Origin: Leifsonia sp. NPDC080035
GTDB lineage: Bacteria > Actinomycetota > Actinomycetes > Actinomycetales > Microbacteriaceae
Direction: 5' to 3'
DNA length: 64,000 bases
Assembly (NCBI RefSeq): GCF_040050925.1
Contig: NZ_CP157390.1
Location: 2,914,001-2,978,000 of the forward strand
Shown here: piece by piece, positions 41,628 to 49,745 of the stretch
Layout: every line of letters starts with the position of its first letter
Position numbering within the stretch: position 1 is the stretch's first letter
Notes under the pieces: model-generated
Seen by the model: the letters and a program-made list of their open reading frames with translations, nothing else
What the model was told of the DNA's origin: nothing
Databases searched by the model: none
Position numbers and translations under genes: made by a program

Positions 41628-43115
41628 TCAGGCGACCGGCGCGTGGAGCAGCACGGCGGCGTCCGCGTACGCGTCCGTCGCCTCCGTCGACGGCGCGTCG
41701 AAGACGCGGGCCGTCCGCGCGGTTGCGTCGAACGGAGTCCAGCCGGGGTCGCCGGTGCGGATGAACGCGACCGCGGCGCCGTGTGCGTCGTCCGCGAGCG
41801 ACTGCGGCGGGTGCTCGCCCGCGAGCGCGGCGACCGCCTCGAGGCCGAGCCCATCGAACCAGAACGGCACGTCGAGGCAGTGCGACGCCGTACCGCTCAC
41901 CGGCGACCGCCACGCGAACCGGTAGAGCCAGGTCGACGCCCCGGACGTAACGCGCGCCAGGGCGATGTCGATCGCGGGGGTGCGGAAGAGCGTGTCGGTG
42001 ACGTACTGGCCGACGACGTCCACCGTGTCCGCGCCGGCGTGCGCCCGCACGTACGCGTCGATCGTCGCCCCGGGCACGCCGAAGGCGCCGAGGATGCCCG
42101 CGGCGGGAACGGCCGCCAACGCCGTGCGGTAGCCGTGCAGCACGGCGTTGAACTCGTGGTCCGTTGCGCCGAGCACGAGCGGCTTGTCCGCCCCGATCCC
42201 CGCGCGCACGGCGTCGACCGCCCGGAACGGGACCAGGTCGCCGTCGATGACCGGCCCCCAGCCCATCCCCGTGGTGACCAACTGGCCGAGTCCGGCCAGC
42301 GGATCGGCGGACGCCTCGTCGGGCGCGAGCGCCTTCGCCTGCAGGGCGAGCACGGTGTCCTCGTCGAGCACGGACAGGCCGGCGCGCGTCGGCTCGACAC
42401 CGGCCAGGGCCGCGAGGCGCCGGCCGAGCGCCTCCGAGTCCGCGAGCGAGAGGTCCGCCGTCGCACCGGAGATGCTGAGCACGCGCCGGAACAGCGGCTG
42501 GGCGCGCGGAACGCCGAGCAGCGTGAGCACCGCACCGCCGCCCGCCGACTGTCCGGCGATGGTGACGTCGGACGGGTCGCCGCCGAACGCCGCGATGTTG
42601 TCGCGCACCCACTCGAGCGCGAGCAGCCAGTCGAGCACAGCGCGGTTGGCGGGCGCGTCCTCGATCCAGCCGAAGCCGTCGAAGCCGAGACGGTAGGAGA
42701 CCGAGACGGTCACGATCCCGTCGTGGTTGAACGCCGCCCCGTCGTACCAGGGACTCGCGGGCGACCCGGCGACGAACCCGCCGCCGTGGATGTAGACGAG
42801 CACCGGCAGTCGCGCGGCGGCGTCGCCGGGCGCGGGGGTGAACACGTTGACGTTCAGCGTCGACGCGCCCGGGATGCTCGGCTCGGGGATGGCGGTCACC
42901 TCCGCCATCGGGGTGCGCTGCGGTGTGGCGCCGTACGCGGTGGCGTCCCGCACGTCCTCCCACGGCCGGTGCGGCACCGGGGCAGCGAAGCGCAGCGCGC
43001 CGACGGGCGGTTCCGCGAACGGGATGCCGAGGAAGGCGGCCGATCCGTCCCTCCACACGCCGCGCACCCGTCCGGAGCGGGTGCTGACCTCGGGTGGGAT
43101 GGTGGCCTGTGACAT
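41628..43115 (-). CDS. type B carboxylesterase
   Basis: 495 residues, full length for the pnbA-like family. The oxyanion motif is YIHGGGFVAGSP (108-119), the nucleophile Ser190 sits in GQSAGGG, and the base histidine is probably in ASHCLDVPFWFDG. No signal peptide. AAGGAG lies upstream of the ATG at 43115. The intergenic region beyond carries a 15-bp triple repeat. It hydrolyses carboxylic esters; the natural substrate is unknown. Confidence 0.9.
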   Translation of the reverse strand: MSQATIPPEVSTRSGRVRGVWRDGSAAFLGIPFAEPPVGALRFAAPVPHRPWEDVRDATAYGATPQRTPMAEVTAIPEPSIPGASTLNVNVFTPAPGDAAARLPVLVYIHGGGFVAGSPASPWYDGAAFNHDGIVTVSVSYRLGFDGFGWIEDAPANRAVLDWLLALEWVRDNIAAFGGDPSDVTIAGQSAGGGAVLTLLGVPRAQPLFRRVLSISGATADLSLADSEALGRRLAALAGVEPTRAGLSVLDEDTVLALQAKALAPDEASADPLAGLGQLVTTGMGWGPVIDGDLVPFRAVDAVRAGIGADKPLVLGATDHEFNAVLHGYRTALAAVPAAGILGAFGVPGATIDAYVRAHAGADTVDVVGQYVTDTLFRTPAIDIALARVTSGASTWLYRFAWRSPVSGTASHCLDVPFWFDGLGLEAVAALAGEHPPQSLADDAHGAAVAFIRTGDPGWTPFDATARTARVFDAPSTEATDAYADAAVLLHAPVA

Positions 43116-43197
43116 CGGCGGCTCCTTCGCTTCGCTGGCGTGCTCAGCGCCAGCCTGCCACAAAAACCGAGCGAAGGTAGGGAAATCCGGGAAGGGC

Positions 43198-43242
43198 GTG
43201 ATCCGGGCGTCCGTGATCCGGGCGTCCGTGATCCCGGGCGTT
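43198..43242. repeat. 15-bp tandem repeat, three copies
   Basis: GTGATCCGGGCGTCC occurs at 43198-43212 and 43213-43227, with a variant (GTGATCCCGGGCGTT) at 43228-43242. The array lies 83 to 127 bp upstream of the carboxylesterase start and about 137 bp upstream of the FKBP start. It could be a set of operator sites or a replication-slippage product. Confidence 0.85.
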
Positions 43243-43342
43243 AAAAGACTCGACGCCCGGTGGTGCGGCGATGCCTGCAACGCTCCCGGGTCGTCGAGTT
43301 ATGCATCTAGGGTGCCTCAGCCACGCGCGGAACGCAAGACCT

Positions 43343-43372
43343 TTGACGCCGACCGCCGCGGCCGGGTTGGAT
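43343..43372 (+). promoter_or_regulatory. promoter of the FKBP gene
   Basis: TTGACG (43343-43348), 18 bases, TTGGAT (43367-43372), six bases, ATG at 43379. Both hexamers are close to housekeeping consensus and the spacing predicts a leaderless mRNA. Confidence 0.6.
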
Positions 43373-43378
43373 GGAGTC

Positions 43379-43753
43379 ATGGCAGAGAACACCAACCAGA
43401 AGCCCGAGGTCGACGCGCCGGAGGGTCCGGCTCCCGAGACCCTCGAGATCGTCGACGTCGTCGAGGGCAGCGGCCCGGAGGCGACCCCGGGCGCCAAGGT
43501 CGAGGTCCACTACCTCGGCGTCGAGTACGAGTCCGGTGAGGAGTTCGACTCCTCGTGGAGCCGCGGGCAGTCGATCAACTTCCCGCTCAACAACCTGATC
43601 AAGGGCTGGCAGGAGGGCATCCCCGGCATGAAGGTCGGCGGTCGCCGCAAGCTCACCGTCCCGCCCGCGCTCGCGTACGGTCCCGCCGGCGGCGGTCACC
43701 CGCTCTCGGGCAAGACCCTGATCTTCGTGATCGACCTGCTCGGCGTCAGCTGA
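43379..43753 (+). CDS. FKBP-type peptidyl-prolyl cis-trans isomerase
   Basis: 124 residues. A short charged N-terminus precedes one FKBP domain: KVEVHYLGVEYESGEEFDSSW, INFPLNNLIKGWQEGIPGMKVGGRR and PPALAYGPAGGGHPLSGKTLIFVIDLLGV. No signal peptide or lipobox, so it is cytoplasmic. It catalyses proline isomerisation during protein folding. A strong hairpin follows the stop. Confidence 0.95.
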   Translation: MAENTNQKPEVDAPEGPAPETLEIVDVVEGSGPEATPGAKVEVHYLGVEYESGEEFDSSWSRGQSINFPLNNLIKGWQEGIPGMKVGGRRKLTVPPALAYGPAGGGHPLSGKTLIFVIDLLGVS

Positions 43754-43771
43754 GCGGCACTCCTTCAGACG

Positions 43772-43806
43772 CGAGAGGCGCGCCGGCACTGCCGGCGCGC
43801 CTCTCG
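43772..43806. terminator. bidirectional terminator between FKBP and AhpD-like genes
   Basis: Seventeen-base arms 43772-43788 and 43790-43806 (CGAGAGGCGCGCCGGCA and its complement) are perfectly paired in sequence; a real loop would open the innermost pairs. It lies between two convergent stop codons. Confidence 0.75.
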
Positions 43807-43818
43807 TCGTCACGGTGC

Positions 43819-44268
43819 TCAGAGCGCGGGCGGCCGCATGTGGGTCGGGATGGCGATGCGGTTCCAGATGTTGATCGTGCCGATGGCGAGGATGAGGTCG
43901 GCGAAGCCCTTCTCGCCGAACTCCGCGATCGCGCGCTCGTAGAGCTCGTCGCCGACGCCGCCCTGGTGGATGAGGGTGACCGCCTCCGTCAGTTCCAGCG
44001 CGATCCGCTCGCGCTCGTCGAACCAGGGCGACTCGCGCCACGCGGCGACCGCGAAGACCTTGCGCAGGGGGAAGCCGCGACCCTGCAGGTCGACCGAGTG
44101 CATGTCGACGCAGTAGGTGCAGCCGTTGATCTGGGAGGCGCGCAGCTTGATGAGGTCGCCGAGCGGCTCCTCGACCGCGGAGCCGACGTAGCCGTCGAGG
44201 TTGATGACCTTCCGGTAGCCGTCGGGGACGAGGGAGGAGATCTGAACGCGTTCCATGGTGTCTGTCAT
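43819..44268 (-). CDS. carboxymuconolactone decarboxylase/AhpD-like protein
   Basis: 149 residues. The AhpD redox motif is present as Cys50, Cys53 and His57 (NGCTYCVDMHS), preceded by the LIKLRASQ helix, and the C-terminus IGTINIWNRIAIP matches peroxidase-related CMD proteins. Such proteins use the CxxC pair in peroxide or disulfide chemistry. It is divergent from a MocR regulator with an 82-bp gap, so that regulator is a candidate controller. ATG 44268 is taken; an ATG at 44256 is possible. Confidence 0.87.
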   Translation of the reverse strand: MTDTMERVQISSLVPDGYRKVINLDGYVGSAVEEPLGDLIKLRASQINGCTYCVDMHSVDLQGRGFPLRKVFAVAAWRESPWFDERERIALELTEAVTLIHQGGVGDELYERAIAEFGEKGFADLILAIGTINIWNRIAIPTHMRPPAL

Positions 44269-44350
44269 GGCACCAACGCTAGGTGCGGTATTGGCAGGTT
44301 GTAAGATCCAATTCCAACGATTCCGAACAGACCGATTCGAGGTGGTGGAT

Positions 44351-45784
44351 GTGGACATCCATGTGCCGATCGAGGGGCGCGGCGATCGCGCAGAGCGGGT
44401 GTACCGGCACCTGAGGGACGCGGTGCTCGACGGCCGGCTGCGCAGGGGCGAGCGGCTTCCGGCGACGCGCGAGCTCGCGGCCGACCTCGGCGTCTCCCGC
44501 AGCACGGTGACGACCGCGTACGAGCGACTGATCGCCGAGGGTTACCTCGTGGCCCGCGTCGGCTCCGGCACCTTCGTCGCCGCGCCGACCGCGCAGCGGA
44601 TCACCTCGCCGCGGCGCGGTTCGCGTCGAGCAGCCCGACCGGCTCCCGCCTGGCGTGACCTGCACGACCCGCTGTGGGCGGAGCCGCATCCCATCGCGTA
44701 CGACTTCAGCGTCGGGACGCCGGACCCGGCCCTCTTCCCGCTCGATGCGTGGCGCCGCTACGTGACCTCGGAGCTGCGCGGCCGGTTGCTGCGCACCGCC
44801 CACTACGCGGACCCGGCGGGCTCAGAGCGGCTGAGGGACGGGATCGCGCGGCACCTCGGACTCGCGCGCTCCGTGGAGGCGCTGGCCGAGGACGTGCTGG
44901 TGACCAGCGGCGCCCAGCAGGCCTTCGACCTGCTCGGGCGGGTGCTGCTTCGGCCCGGGGACACCGTCGCCGTCGAGGACCCGGGATACCCTCCGGTGCG
45001 CCAGCTGTTCGAACTGCTGGGGGCGCGGGTGCTGCCCGTGCCTGTTGACGAGCACGGGCTGCGGGTCGACCTGCTGCCTCCCGCACGGCTGGTGTACGTG
45101 ACGCCGTCCCACCAGTTCCCGCTCGGCGGAGTGCTCCCGCTCGAGCGCCGCGTGGCCCTGCTGGACTGGGCGTCCCGCAACGACGCCGTCGTCATCGAGG
45201 ACGACTACGACAGCGAGTACCGCTTCGGCGCGCGGCCGCTGGATCCGCTGCAGCGGCTGGATGCGGAGGGTCGCGTCGTCTACGTCGGCACCTTCTCGAA
45301 GACCATGCTGCCGACGATCCGCCTCGGCTTCCTCGTGGCGCCGCCGTCGCTGCTCCCCGCCCTCCGCAGCGCCAAGCGGCTCACGGACTGGCACAACGAC
45401 GCCGTCACCCAGTCGGCGATGGCGCGGTTCCTCGACTCCGGCGCGTTCGCCCGGCACGTGCGCCAGGCGACGCGGGTGTACGAGGAGCGTCGCACCGTCA
45501 TCGAGCGGGAGGCGGCGGAGCTGCTCGCGGGGCGCCTCGACGTCGTCCCGTCCGCTGCGGGGTTGCACCTCGCGCTGCGCCCGTCCGCCGGTGTGCCGTT
45601 CGGATCCGCGCGCGTGGCGGAACGTGCGGCCGTGGCGGGCGTCGCGGTCCAGCCGCTCAGCCGGTTCTCGTACGGCGAGCCCCGGGAGGGGCTGCTGCTC
45701 GGCTTCGGGGCGATCGCGACGGAGAACATCCCCGACGGACTGCGCCTGCTCGCGGACGCGGTCGCCCGCGAGCAGGCGGGCTGA
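44351..45784 (+). CDS. MocR/PdxR-family regulator (GntR helix-turn-helix fused to aminotransferase fold)
   Basis: 477 residues. A GntR winged helix (about 13-78, YRHLRDAVLDGRLRRGERLPATRELAADLGVSRSTVTTAYERL) is followed by a class I aminotransferase-like domain. That domain has VTSGAQQAFDLLGRVLL, YVTPSHQFPLG, EDDYDSEYRF and a PLP lysine in GTFSKTMLP (around residue 317). Members sense PLP or an amino-containing ligand; PdxR relatives activate PLP synthesis. No pdxST genes are nearby, so the target may be the divergent AhpD-like gene. The GTG at 44351 has GAGGTGG upstream. Confidence 0.9.
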   Translation: MDIHVPIEGRGDRAERVYRHLRDAVLDGRLRRGERLPATRELAADLGVSRSTVTTAYERLIAEGYLVARVGSGTFVAAPTAQRITSPRRGSRRAARPAPAWRDLHDPLWAEPHPIAYDFSVGTPDPALFPLDAWRRYVTSELRGRLLRTAHYADPAGSERLRDGIARHLGLARSVEALAEDVLVTSGAQQAFDLLGRVLLRPGDTVAVEDPGYPPVRQLFELLGARVLPVPVDEHGLRVDLLPPARLVYVTPSHQFPLGGVLPLERRVALLDWASRNDAVVIEDDYDSEYRFGARPLDPLQRLDAEGRVVYVGTFSKTMLPTIRLGFLVAPPSLLPALRSAKRLTDWHNDAVTQSAMARFLDSGAFARHVRQATRVYEERRTVIEREAAELLAGRLDVVPSAAGLHLALRPSAGVPFGSARVAERAAVAGVAVQPLSRFSYGEPREGLLLGFGAIATENIPDGLRLLADAVAREQAG

Positions 45785-45790
45785 TCCGGG

Positions 45791-46549
45791 TCAGATCGCG
45801 GACCAGCCGCCGTCCGAGGCGAGGACGATGCCGCTGACGTTGGCGGAGTCGTCGCTCAGCAGCCAGGCGATCGACGCGGCCAGCTGCTCCGGCTGCGCCA
45901 CCGGCGGGACGGTGGTCCCCATGATCGGGCCGAGGCGCTCGCCCGCCAGCTGGGACTTGAAGGCGCCGTCGACGTTGGTGACGACGCCGCCGGGGGCAAC
46001 GGCGTTCGTGCGGACGCCGTTCGGGCTGTAGAACACGCTCGTGCTCTTGGTGAGGCCGATGACGGCGTGCTTCGACGCGGTGTAGGCGGCGCCGGCGGCG
46101 GAACCGCGGAGGCCCGCCTCGGACGCGACGTTGACGATCGCACCGCTGCCCGCCTGAATCATCAGCGGGAGCACGGCGCGGCTGAGGCGCATGATCGCGG
46201 TCACGTTGACGGTGAACACGCGGTCCCAGGTGGCGTCGTCGACCTCGGCGGGCGGCAGGAAGCCGTCCATGATGCCCGCGACGTTGGCCAGCGCATCCAC
46301 GCGCCCGCCCGCCGCCTCGAGGAGCTTCGCGATCGTCTCCTCGCTGGACACGTCGCCGGCCACGGTGACGATGTCGAGGCCGGGGTTCTCCTCGACGAGG
46401 GCGGCGAGGCGCTCCTCCGAGATGTCGCTGCCGACGACGCGCGCCCCCTCGGACGCGAGCCGTAGCGCGGTGGCCTTGCCGATACCGGAGCCTGCGCCCG
46501 TGACGATCGCGGTCTTGCCGGCGAAACGGGCGGAGTCGGTGCTGCTCAT
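45791..46549 (-). CDS. SDR family oxidoreductase
   Basis: 252 residues, classical short-chain dehydrogenase. Cofactor motif TAIVTGAGSGIGKATAL, then NVAGIMDGFLPP, the catalytic serine in VNVASEAGLRG and YTASKHAVIGLTK with the YxxxK pair. The acidic residue after the second strand (GSDISEERL) favours NAD. A GGAGA ribosome site precedes the ATG. It is divergent from a TetR regulator over a palindromic operator, so it is probably repressed until an inducer is present. Substrate unknown. Confidence 0.9.
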   Translation of the reverse strand: MSSTDSARFAGKTAIVTGAGSGIGKATALRLASEGARVVGSDISEERLAALVEENPGLDIVTVAGDVSSEETIAKLLEAAGGRVDALANVAGIMDGFLPPAEVDDATWDRVFTVNVTAIMRLSRAVLPLMIQAGSGAIVNVASEAGLRGSAAGAAYTASKHAVIGLTKSTSVFYSPNGVRTNAVAPGGVVTNVDGAFKSQLAGERLGPIMGTTVPPVAQPEQLAASIAWLLSDDSANVSGIVLASDGGWSAI

Positions 46550-46611
46550 ACTGCTGTCTCCTGACTGATGTCGATGACTTCTTCGGCGCTCGATGTGGGG
46601 CGTCGAGGCAT

Positions 46612-46632
46612 TTATAGCACTCAGTGCCATAA
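46612..46632. promoter_or_regulatory. palindromic operator between the SDR and TetR genes
   Basis: TTATAGCACT-C-AGTGCCATAA is a 21-bp dyad with 9 of 10 arm positions matched, in the 91-bp divergent gap. It overlaps CATAAT (46628-46633), the probable -10 box seven bases before the regulator's GTG. This is the expected form of a TetR binding site controlling both genes. Confidence 0.65.
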
Positions 46633-46640
46633 TCGTGGAT

Positions 46641-47246
46641 GTGAATCCGCCGCCAGCTGAATCCGCCCCCCGCCGTCGTGGCAGGCCCGCCGACGTCGAC
46701 CCCGAGCGCGTCGCCCTGCTCGCCCTGCGCCACTTCGCCGAGAACGGCTACGACGCGGTGACGATGGACGACATCGCAGCGCTCGCGGGCGTGGGCAGAC
46801 GGACGCTGTTCCGGTACTTCCCCAGCAAGCCGGACCTGGTCTGGGGCGGGATCGAGCCGGTGGTCGAGCGGATGCACGCCGTCCTCGACGCGGCGCCGGA
46901 GAGCGAGCCGGTGCGCGACGTTCTGGCGCGGGCGATGACCGAGGCGCTGGACCTGGATGCGGACGCGGTGGAGGCGACGCGGCTTCGCCTGCGGCTGATG
47001 GGGTCGGACGCCGCCCTCATCGCCTTCGGGGTCTCGCGCCTGGCGCTGAACCGCGACATCCTCGCCGAGTTCCTCGCGCGGCGGCTCGCCATCCCCGCGG
47101 ACGGCCTGCGTGCGCACGTGCTCGCCGACGCCCTCAGTTCGGCGAACTTCTCGTCGCTCCTCTGGTGGGCGCGCACCGACGATGGCGACCCGGCCGCGGT
47201 GGCCGTGGCCGCCATCGACGAGCTCCTGCGCGGTCTCGCCCCGTAG
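46641..47246 (+). CDS. TetR family transcriptional regulator
   Basis: 201 residues. The helix-turn-helix region is ALRHFAENGYDAVTMDDIAALAGVGRRTLFRYFPSKPDLVWGG, close to the consensus of regulators related to MftR. The ligand domain is helical and ends in AIDELLRGLAP. The GTG at 46641 is chosen from the -10 position. No mycofactocin genes are present here. It probably represses itself and the divergent SDR through the palindrome just upstream. Confidence 0.9.
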   Translation: MNPPPAESAPRRRGRPADVDPERVALLALRHFAENGYDAVTMDDIAALAGVGRRTLFRYFPSKPDLVWGGIEPVVERMHAVLDAAPESEPVRDVLARAMTEALDLDADAVEATRLRLRLMGSDAALIAFGVSRLALNRDILAEFLARRLAIPADGLRAHVLADALSSANFSSLLWWARTDDGDPAAVAVAAIDELLRGLAP

Positions 47247-47265
47247 CGCCCCTCGGCGGCTCCGG

Positions 47266-48306
47266 TCAGGCGTTCGGGACGATGACCGCGCGGCCGCGGA
47301 TGCGGCCCTCGTGCAGCCGCTCGTACGCCTTCGGCGCCTCGTCCAGCGAGTACGTCTCGATCTCCACCTTCACGGAGCCCGCGCGCGCCAGGTCGAGCAC
47401 CTCGATCAGCTCCGAGCGCGAGCCCCAGTACGGCGTGCGCACAGCCACGTCGTACGCGATCCGGCCGAAGCCGACGGGGAGCGCGCCCCCGCCGATCCCG
47501 ACGATCGTGACGTCGCCCTCGCTGCCGGCCATCGCTCCGGCGAGGTCGACGGTCGGCTGCACTCCGACGAAGTCGAACACCGCGTTCGCGCCGCGGCCGC
47601 CGGTCAGCTCGCGCACCGCATCCACCGCGTCCGGGTTCGACAGCATGGCGTGCTGCGCCCCGACCTCGCGGGCGAGGGACAGCTTCTCCTCATTGACGTC
47701 AAGCGCCACGACGGTCGCGCCGCTGATCGCCCGCAGGATCTGGATGCCGACGTGCCCGAGCCCGCCCGTCCCGATGACGACGGCCGTCGTGCCGGCGCCG
47801 AGCTTCGGGAGCGAGTTCTTGATTGCGTGGTACGGCGTGAGTCCGGCGTCGGTCAGCGACACGTTCTGCACCGGATCCAGGCCGTCGAGCGGGACGAGGT
47901 GCCGCTCGCTGTCCACGATCATGTACTCGGCCATCGACCCTGGTGCGCCGAGCCCCGGCGGCTGGATGTGCTCAGCGACGGCGTTCAGGCAGTAGTTCTC
48001 CTTGCCCTGGGCGCACATGAGACAGCGGCCGCAGCCCCACGGGCCGTACACGGCGACCGCATCCCCGGGCTTCACGCCGGTGACGCCGTCGCCGACCGCC
48101 TCGACGATGCCGGCCCCCTCGTGACCGAGCGTGAGCGGGAGGCCGTAGATGTACTGGTCGGCGGGCAGGCTCATGACGAACTCGTCGGAGTGGCAGACCC
48201 CGGCGGCGGTGACTTTCAGGAGGACCTGGCCGGGGCCGACCTCGGGGTCGGGGACCTCGACGACCTCGGGACGTGAACCGATCTCGCGATACTGGAGTGC
48301 CTTCAT
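47266..48306 (-). CDS. zinc-dependent alcohol dehydrogenase
   Basis: 346 residues. Catalytic zinc ligands lie in GVCHSDEFV and LGHEGAG; the structural zinc site is CGRCLMCAQGKENYC; the cofactor loop is VIGTGGLGHVGIQIL followed by VVALDVNEEKLSLA, where Asp favours NAD. It oxidises primary or secondary alcohols or reduces aldehydes. TAGCCT seven bases before the ATG is the likely -10 box. It converges with the TetR gene. Confidence 0.92.
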   Translation of the reverse strand: MKALQYREIGSRPEVVEVPDPEVGPGQVLLKVTAAGVCHSDEFVMSLPADQYIYGLPLTLGHEGAGIVEAVGDGVTGVKPGDAVAVYGPWGCGRCLMCAQGKENYCLNAVAEHIQPPGLGAPGSMAEYMIVDSERHLVPLDGLDPVQNVSLTDAGLTPYHAIKNSLPKLGAGTTAVVIGTGGLGHVGIQILRAISGATVVALDVNEEKLSLAREVGAQHAMLSNPDAVDAVRELTGGRGANAVFDFVGVQPTVDLAGAMAGSEGDVTIVGIGGGALPVGFGRIAYDVAVRTPYWGSRSELIEVLDLARAGSVKVEIETYSLDEAPKAYERLHEGRIRGRAVIVPNA

Positions 48307-48403
48307 GCGGCCGAGGCTACCGCCGGGGGAGGGGCCGCAGAAGACCCGTCGTCGACCGCCCGAGCGGGTCGTCCCGGCGCCGATCCGGCCTCCGCGGGTC
48401 TGG

Positions 48404-48409
48404 TAGACT
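48404..48409 (+). promoter_or_regulatory. extended -10 box of rpsO
   Basis: TGGTAGACT carries TAGACT with an upstream TGG. It predicts a leader of about 85 bases before the rpsO ATG at 48500. Confidence 0.5.
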
Positions 48410-48485
48410 CTTCAGGTTGCCGTCGAACGGCCGCGGACAAAGAGAGCCCAGGCACGAGGCCCCGGGCACCGCGCAACGAAGAGAA

Positions 48486-48497
48486 AGGGGATCCCCT
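48486..48497 (+). promoter_or_regulatory. self-complementary ribosome binding site of rpsO
   Basis: AGGGGATCCCCT is a perfect 12-base palindrome that contains the AAGGGG Shine-Dalgarno sequence and ends three bases before the ATG. In RNA a short AGGG/CCCU stem with a GAUC loop could mask the ribosome site, allowing control of S15 synthesis. Confidence 0.45.
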
Positions 48498-48499
48498 CT

Positions 48500-48769
48500 A
48501 TGGCACTGGATGCTGACATCAAGAAGGCGATCATCGACGAGTACGCTACCCACCCCGGTGACACCGGATCCCCCGAGGTTCAGGTCGCGATCCTGACCAA
48601 GCGGATCAAGGACCTCACCGAGCACCTCAAGGAGCACAAGCACGACCACCACTCGCGTCGTGGCCTGCTGCTGCTGGTCGGTCAGCGTCGCCGTCTGCTG
48701 GGCTACCTGGCGGACATCGACATCAACCGTTACCGCTCGCTCATCGAGCGCCTCGGTCTGCGTCGATAA
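48500..48769 (+). CDS. rpsO: 30S ribosomal protein S15
   Basis: 89 residues, the standard length. Conserved stretches are THPGDTGSPEVQVAILTKRIKDLTEHL, HHSRRGLLLLVGQRRRLLGYL and YRSLIERLGLRR. It binds 16S rRNA early in 30S assembly. In many bacteria rpsO directly precedes pnp; here the two are on the same strand but 7.6 kb apart. Confidence 0.97.
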   Translation: MALDADIKKAIIDEYATHPGDTGSPEVQVAILTKRIKDLTEHLKEHKHDHHSRRGLLLLVGQRRRLLGYLADIDINRYRSLIERLGLRR

Positions 48770-48803
48770 GGCAGCTTGTCGATCGACAACGCGATCTTCT
48801 TAC

Positions 48804-48838
48804 GGACGGGCCGTCACCTTCGGGTGGCGGCCCGTTCC
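48804..48838 (+). terminator. rpsO terminator with UUCG loop
   Basis: ACGGGCCGTCACC (48806-48818) pairs with GGTGGCGGCCCGT (48823-48835), with one G-U pair, closed by a TTCG tetraloop. It lies 35 bases after the rpsO stop. Confidence 0.75.
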
Positions 48839-48843
48839 GCGTC

Positions 48844-49023
48844 TCAGCGGTCAGCGGGATCGGCGCCGGGTCGCACCTCGGCGTCGTCGCGGATGTCGAT
48901 GCGGGTCCGGCCGTCGTCACCCTCGGAGGTCTCGATCCTCGGCGCCGCATCCTTCTCCGTCGCCTTGGGCGCGGTGGTCAGCTGGTCGGCGCGGTCGTCT
49001 CGGTCGTCGCGTTTCCCTGTCAC
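48844..49023 (-). CDS. small acidic hypothetical protein
   Basis: A 59-residue frame starting at GTG 49023 and ending at TGA 48844, with GGGAGT about nine bases upstream. The peptide is hydrophilic and rich in Asp and Arg (KRDDRDDRADQLTT, RIDIRDDAEVRPG), without membrane or signal features. It fills the gap between the rpsO terminator and the YhhN gene. Codon choice fits the window. I recall similar short proteins in Microbacteriaceae but cannot assign a family. Confidence 0.55.
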   Translation of the reverse strand: MTGKRDDRDDRADQLTTAPKATEKDAAPRIETSEGDDGRTRIDIRDDAEVRPGADPADR

Positions 49024-49094
49024 AGCACCACACTCCCGCGATGCGGCCCCGAGGACAAGCGGGGGAGCGCTCCCGCTGCGCTAGTGTCGTCGCC

Positions 49095-49745
49095 GTGGCA
49101 CTCCCGTTCCTGCCGTACATCGTCGTCGGCATCGTCCACCTGATCGCTGTCCTCGCCGGCGCGGACGCGCTCGTCGCGCTGACCAAGCCGCTGCTGATGC
49201 CCGCCCTGCTGCTGGCGCTGCTGCTCGCACTGCCCGTCCGCCGGGGCGAGACGGCGCTGCTGGCCGGGCTCGGCATCCTGTTCGGCTGGCTGGGGGATCT
49301 CTCGCTGATGGATGTGGGTCCCGGCTTCGTCATCGGGCTCGCGTTCTTCCTGCTCGGCCACCTCGCCTACATCGTGCTGTTCTGGCGGAGGCTACGGGTG
49401 CGCCGACCGCGCTGGTGGTCGGCGGTGTACGTGCTCTGGTACGCGGGCCTGCTGGCGGTTCTCGCTCCGCACGCCGGCGGGATGCTCGTCCCGCTGGCGC
49501 TGTACGGCCTGACACTCGCGGTGCTCGGCATCACCGCGTCGGCCTGTTCGCCGTGGATCGCGACCGGGGCCGCCCTCTTCGTGGTCTCGGACAGCCTGCT
49601 CGGCCTCGACCGCTTCCTGCCCGGCTTCGCGCTGACCCAGGCGGACGCGGCGATCATGCTCACCTACATCCTCGCGCAGGGCATCATCTGCTGGGGTGTC
49701 GTGCGCCGGGCGCGCGCCGTCGCCCGGGTGCCGTCACTCGCCTGA
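49095..49745 (+). CDS. YhhN/lysoplasmalogenase-like membrane protein
   Basis: 216 residues with about seven to eight membrane helices. YhhN hallmarks are LTKPLLMPALLLALLLA, GILFGWLGDLSLM, GLAFFLLGHLAYIVLFW and ALFVVSDSLLGLDRF. Eukaryotic and some bacterial members hydrolyse lysoplasmalogens; the role in actinobacteria is unproven. TAGTGT lies seven bases before the GTG. It converges and slightly overlaps with the LtrA-like gene (49734-49745). Confidence 0.87.
   Translation: MALPFLPYIVVGIVHLIAVLAGADALVALTKPLLMPALLLALLLALPVRRGETALLAGLGILFGWLGDLSLMDVGPGFVIGLAFFLLGHLAYIVLFWRRLRVRRPRWWSAVYVLWYAGLLAVLAPHAGGMLVPLALYGLTLAVLGITASACSPWIATGAALFVVSDSLLGLDRFLPGFALTQADAAIMLTYILAQGIICWGVVRRARAVARVPSLA

Noticed and set aside
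43198..43242. CRISPR-like array
   Set aside because: The repeats abut with no spacers and no cas genes are present. The same applies to the 99-bp array at 2023-2282.
46641..47246. Mycofactocin system regulator MftR
   Set aside because: The DNA-binding region is MftR-like, but no mftA-F genes are in the window, so only the TetR family call is kept.
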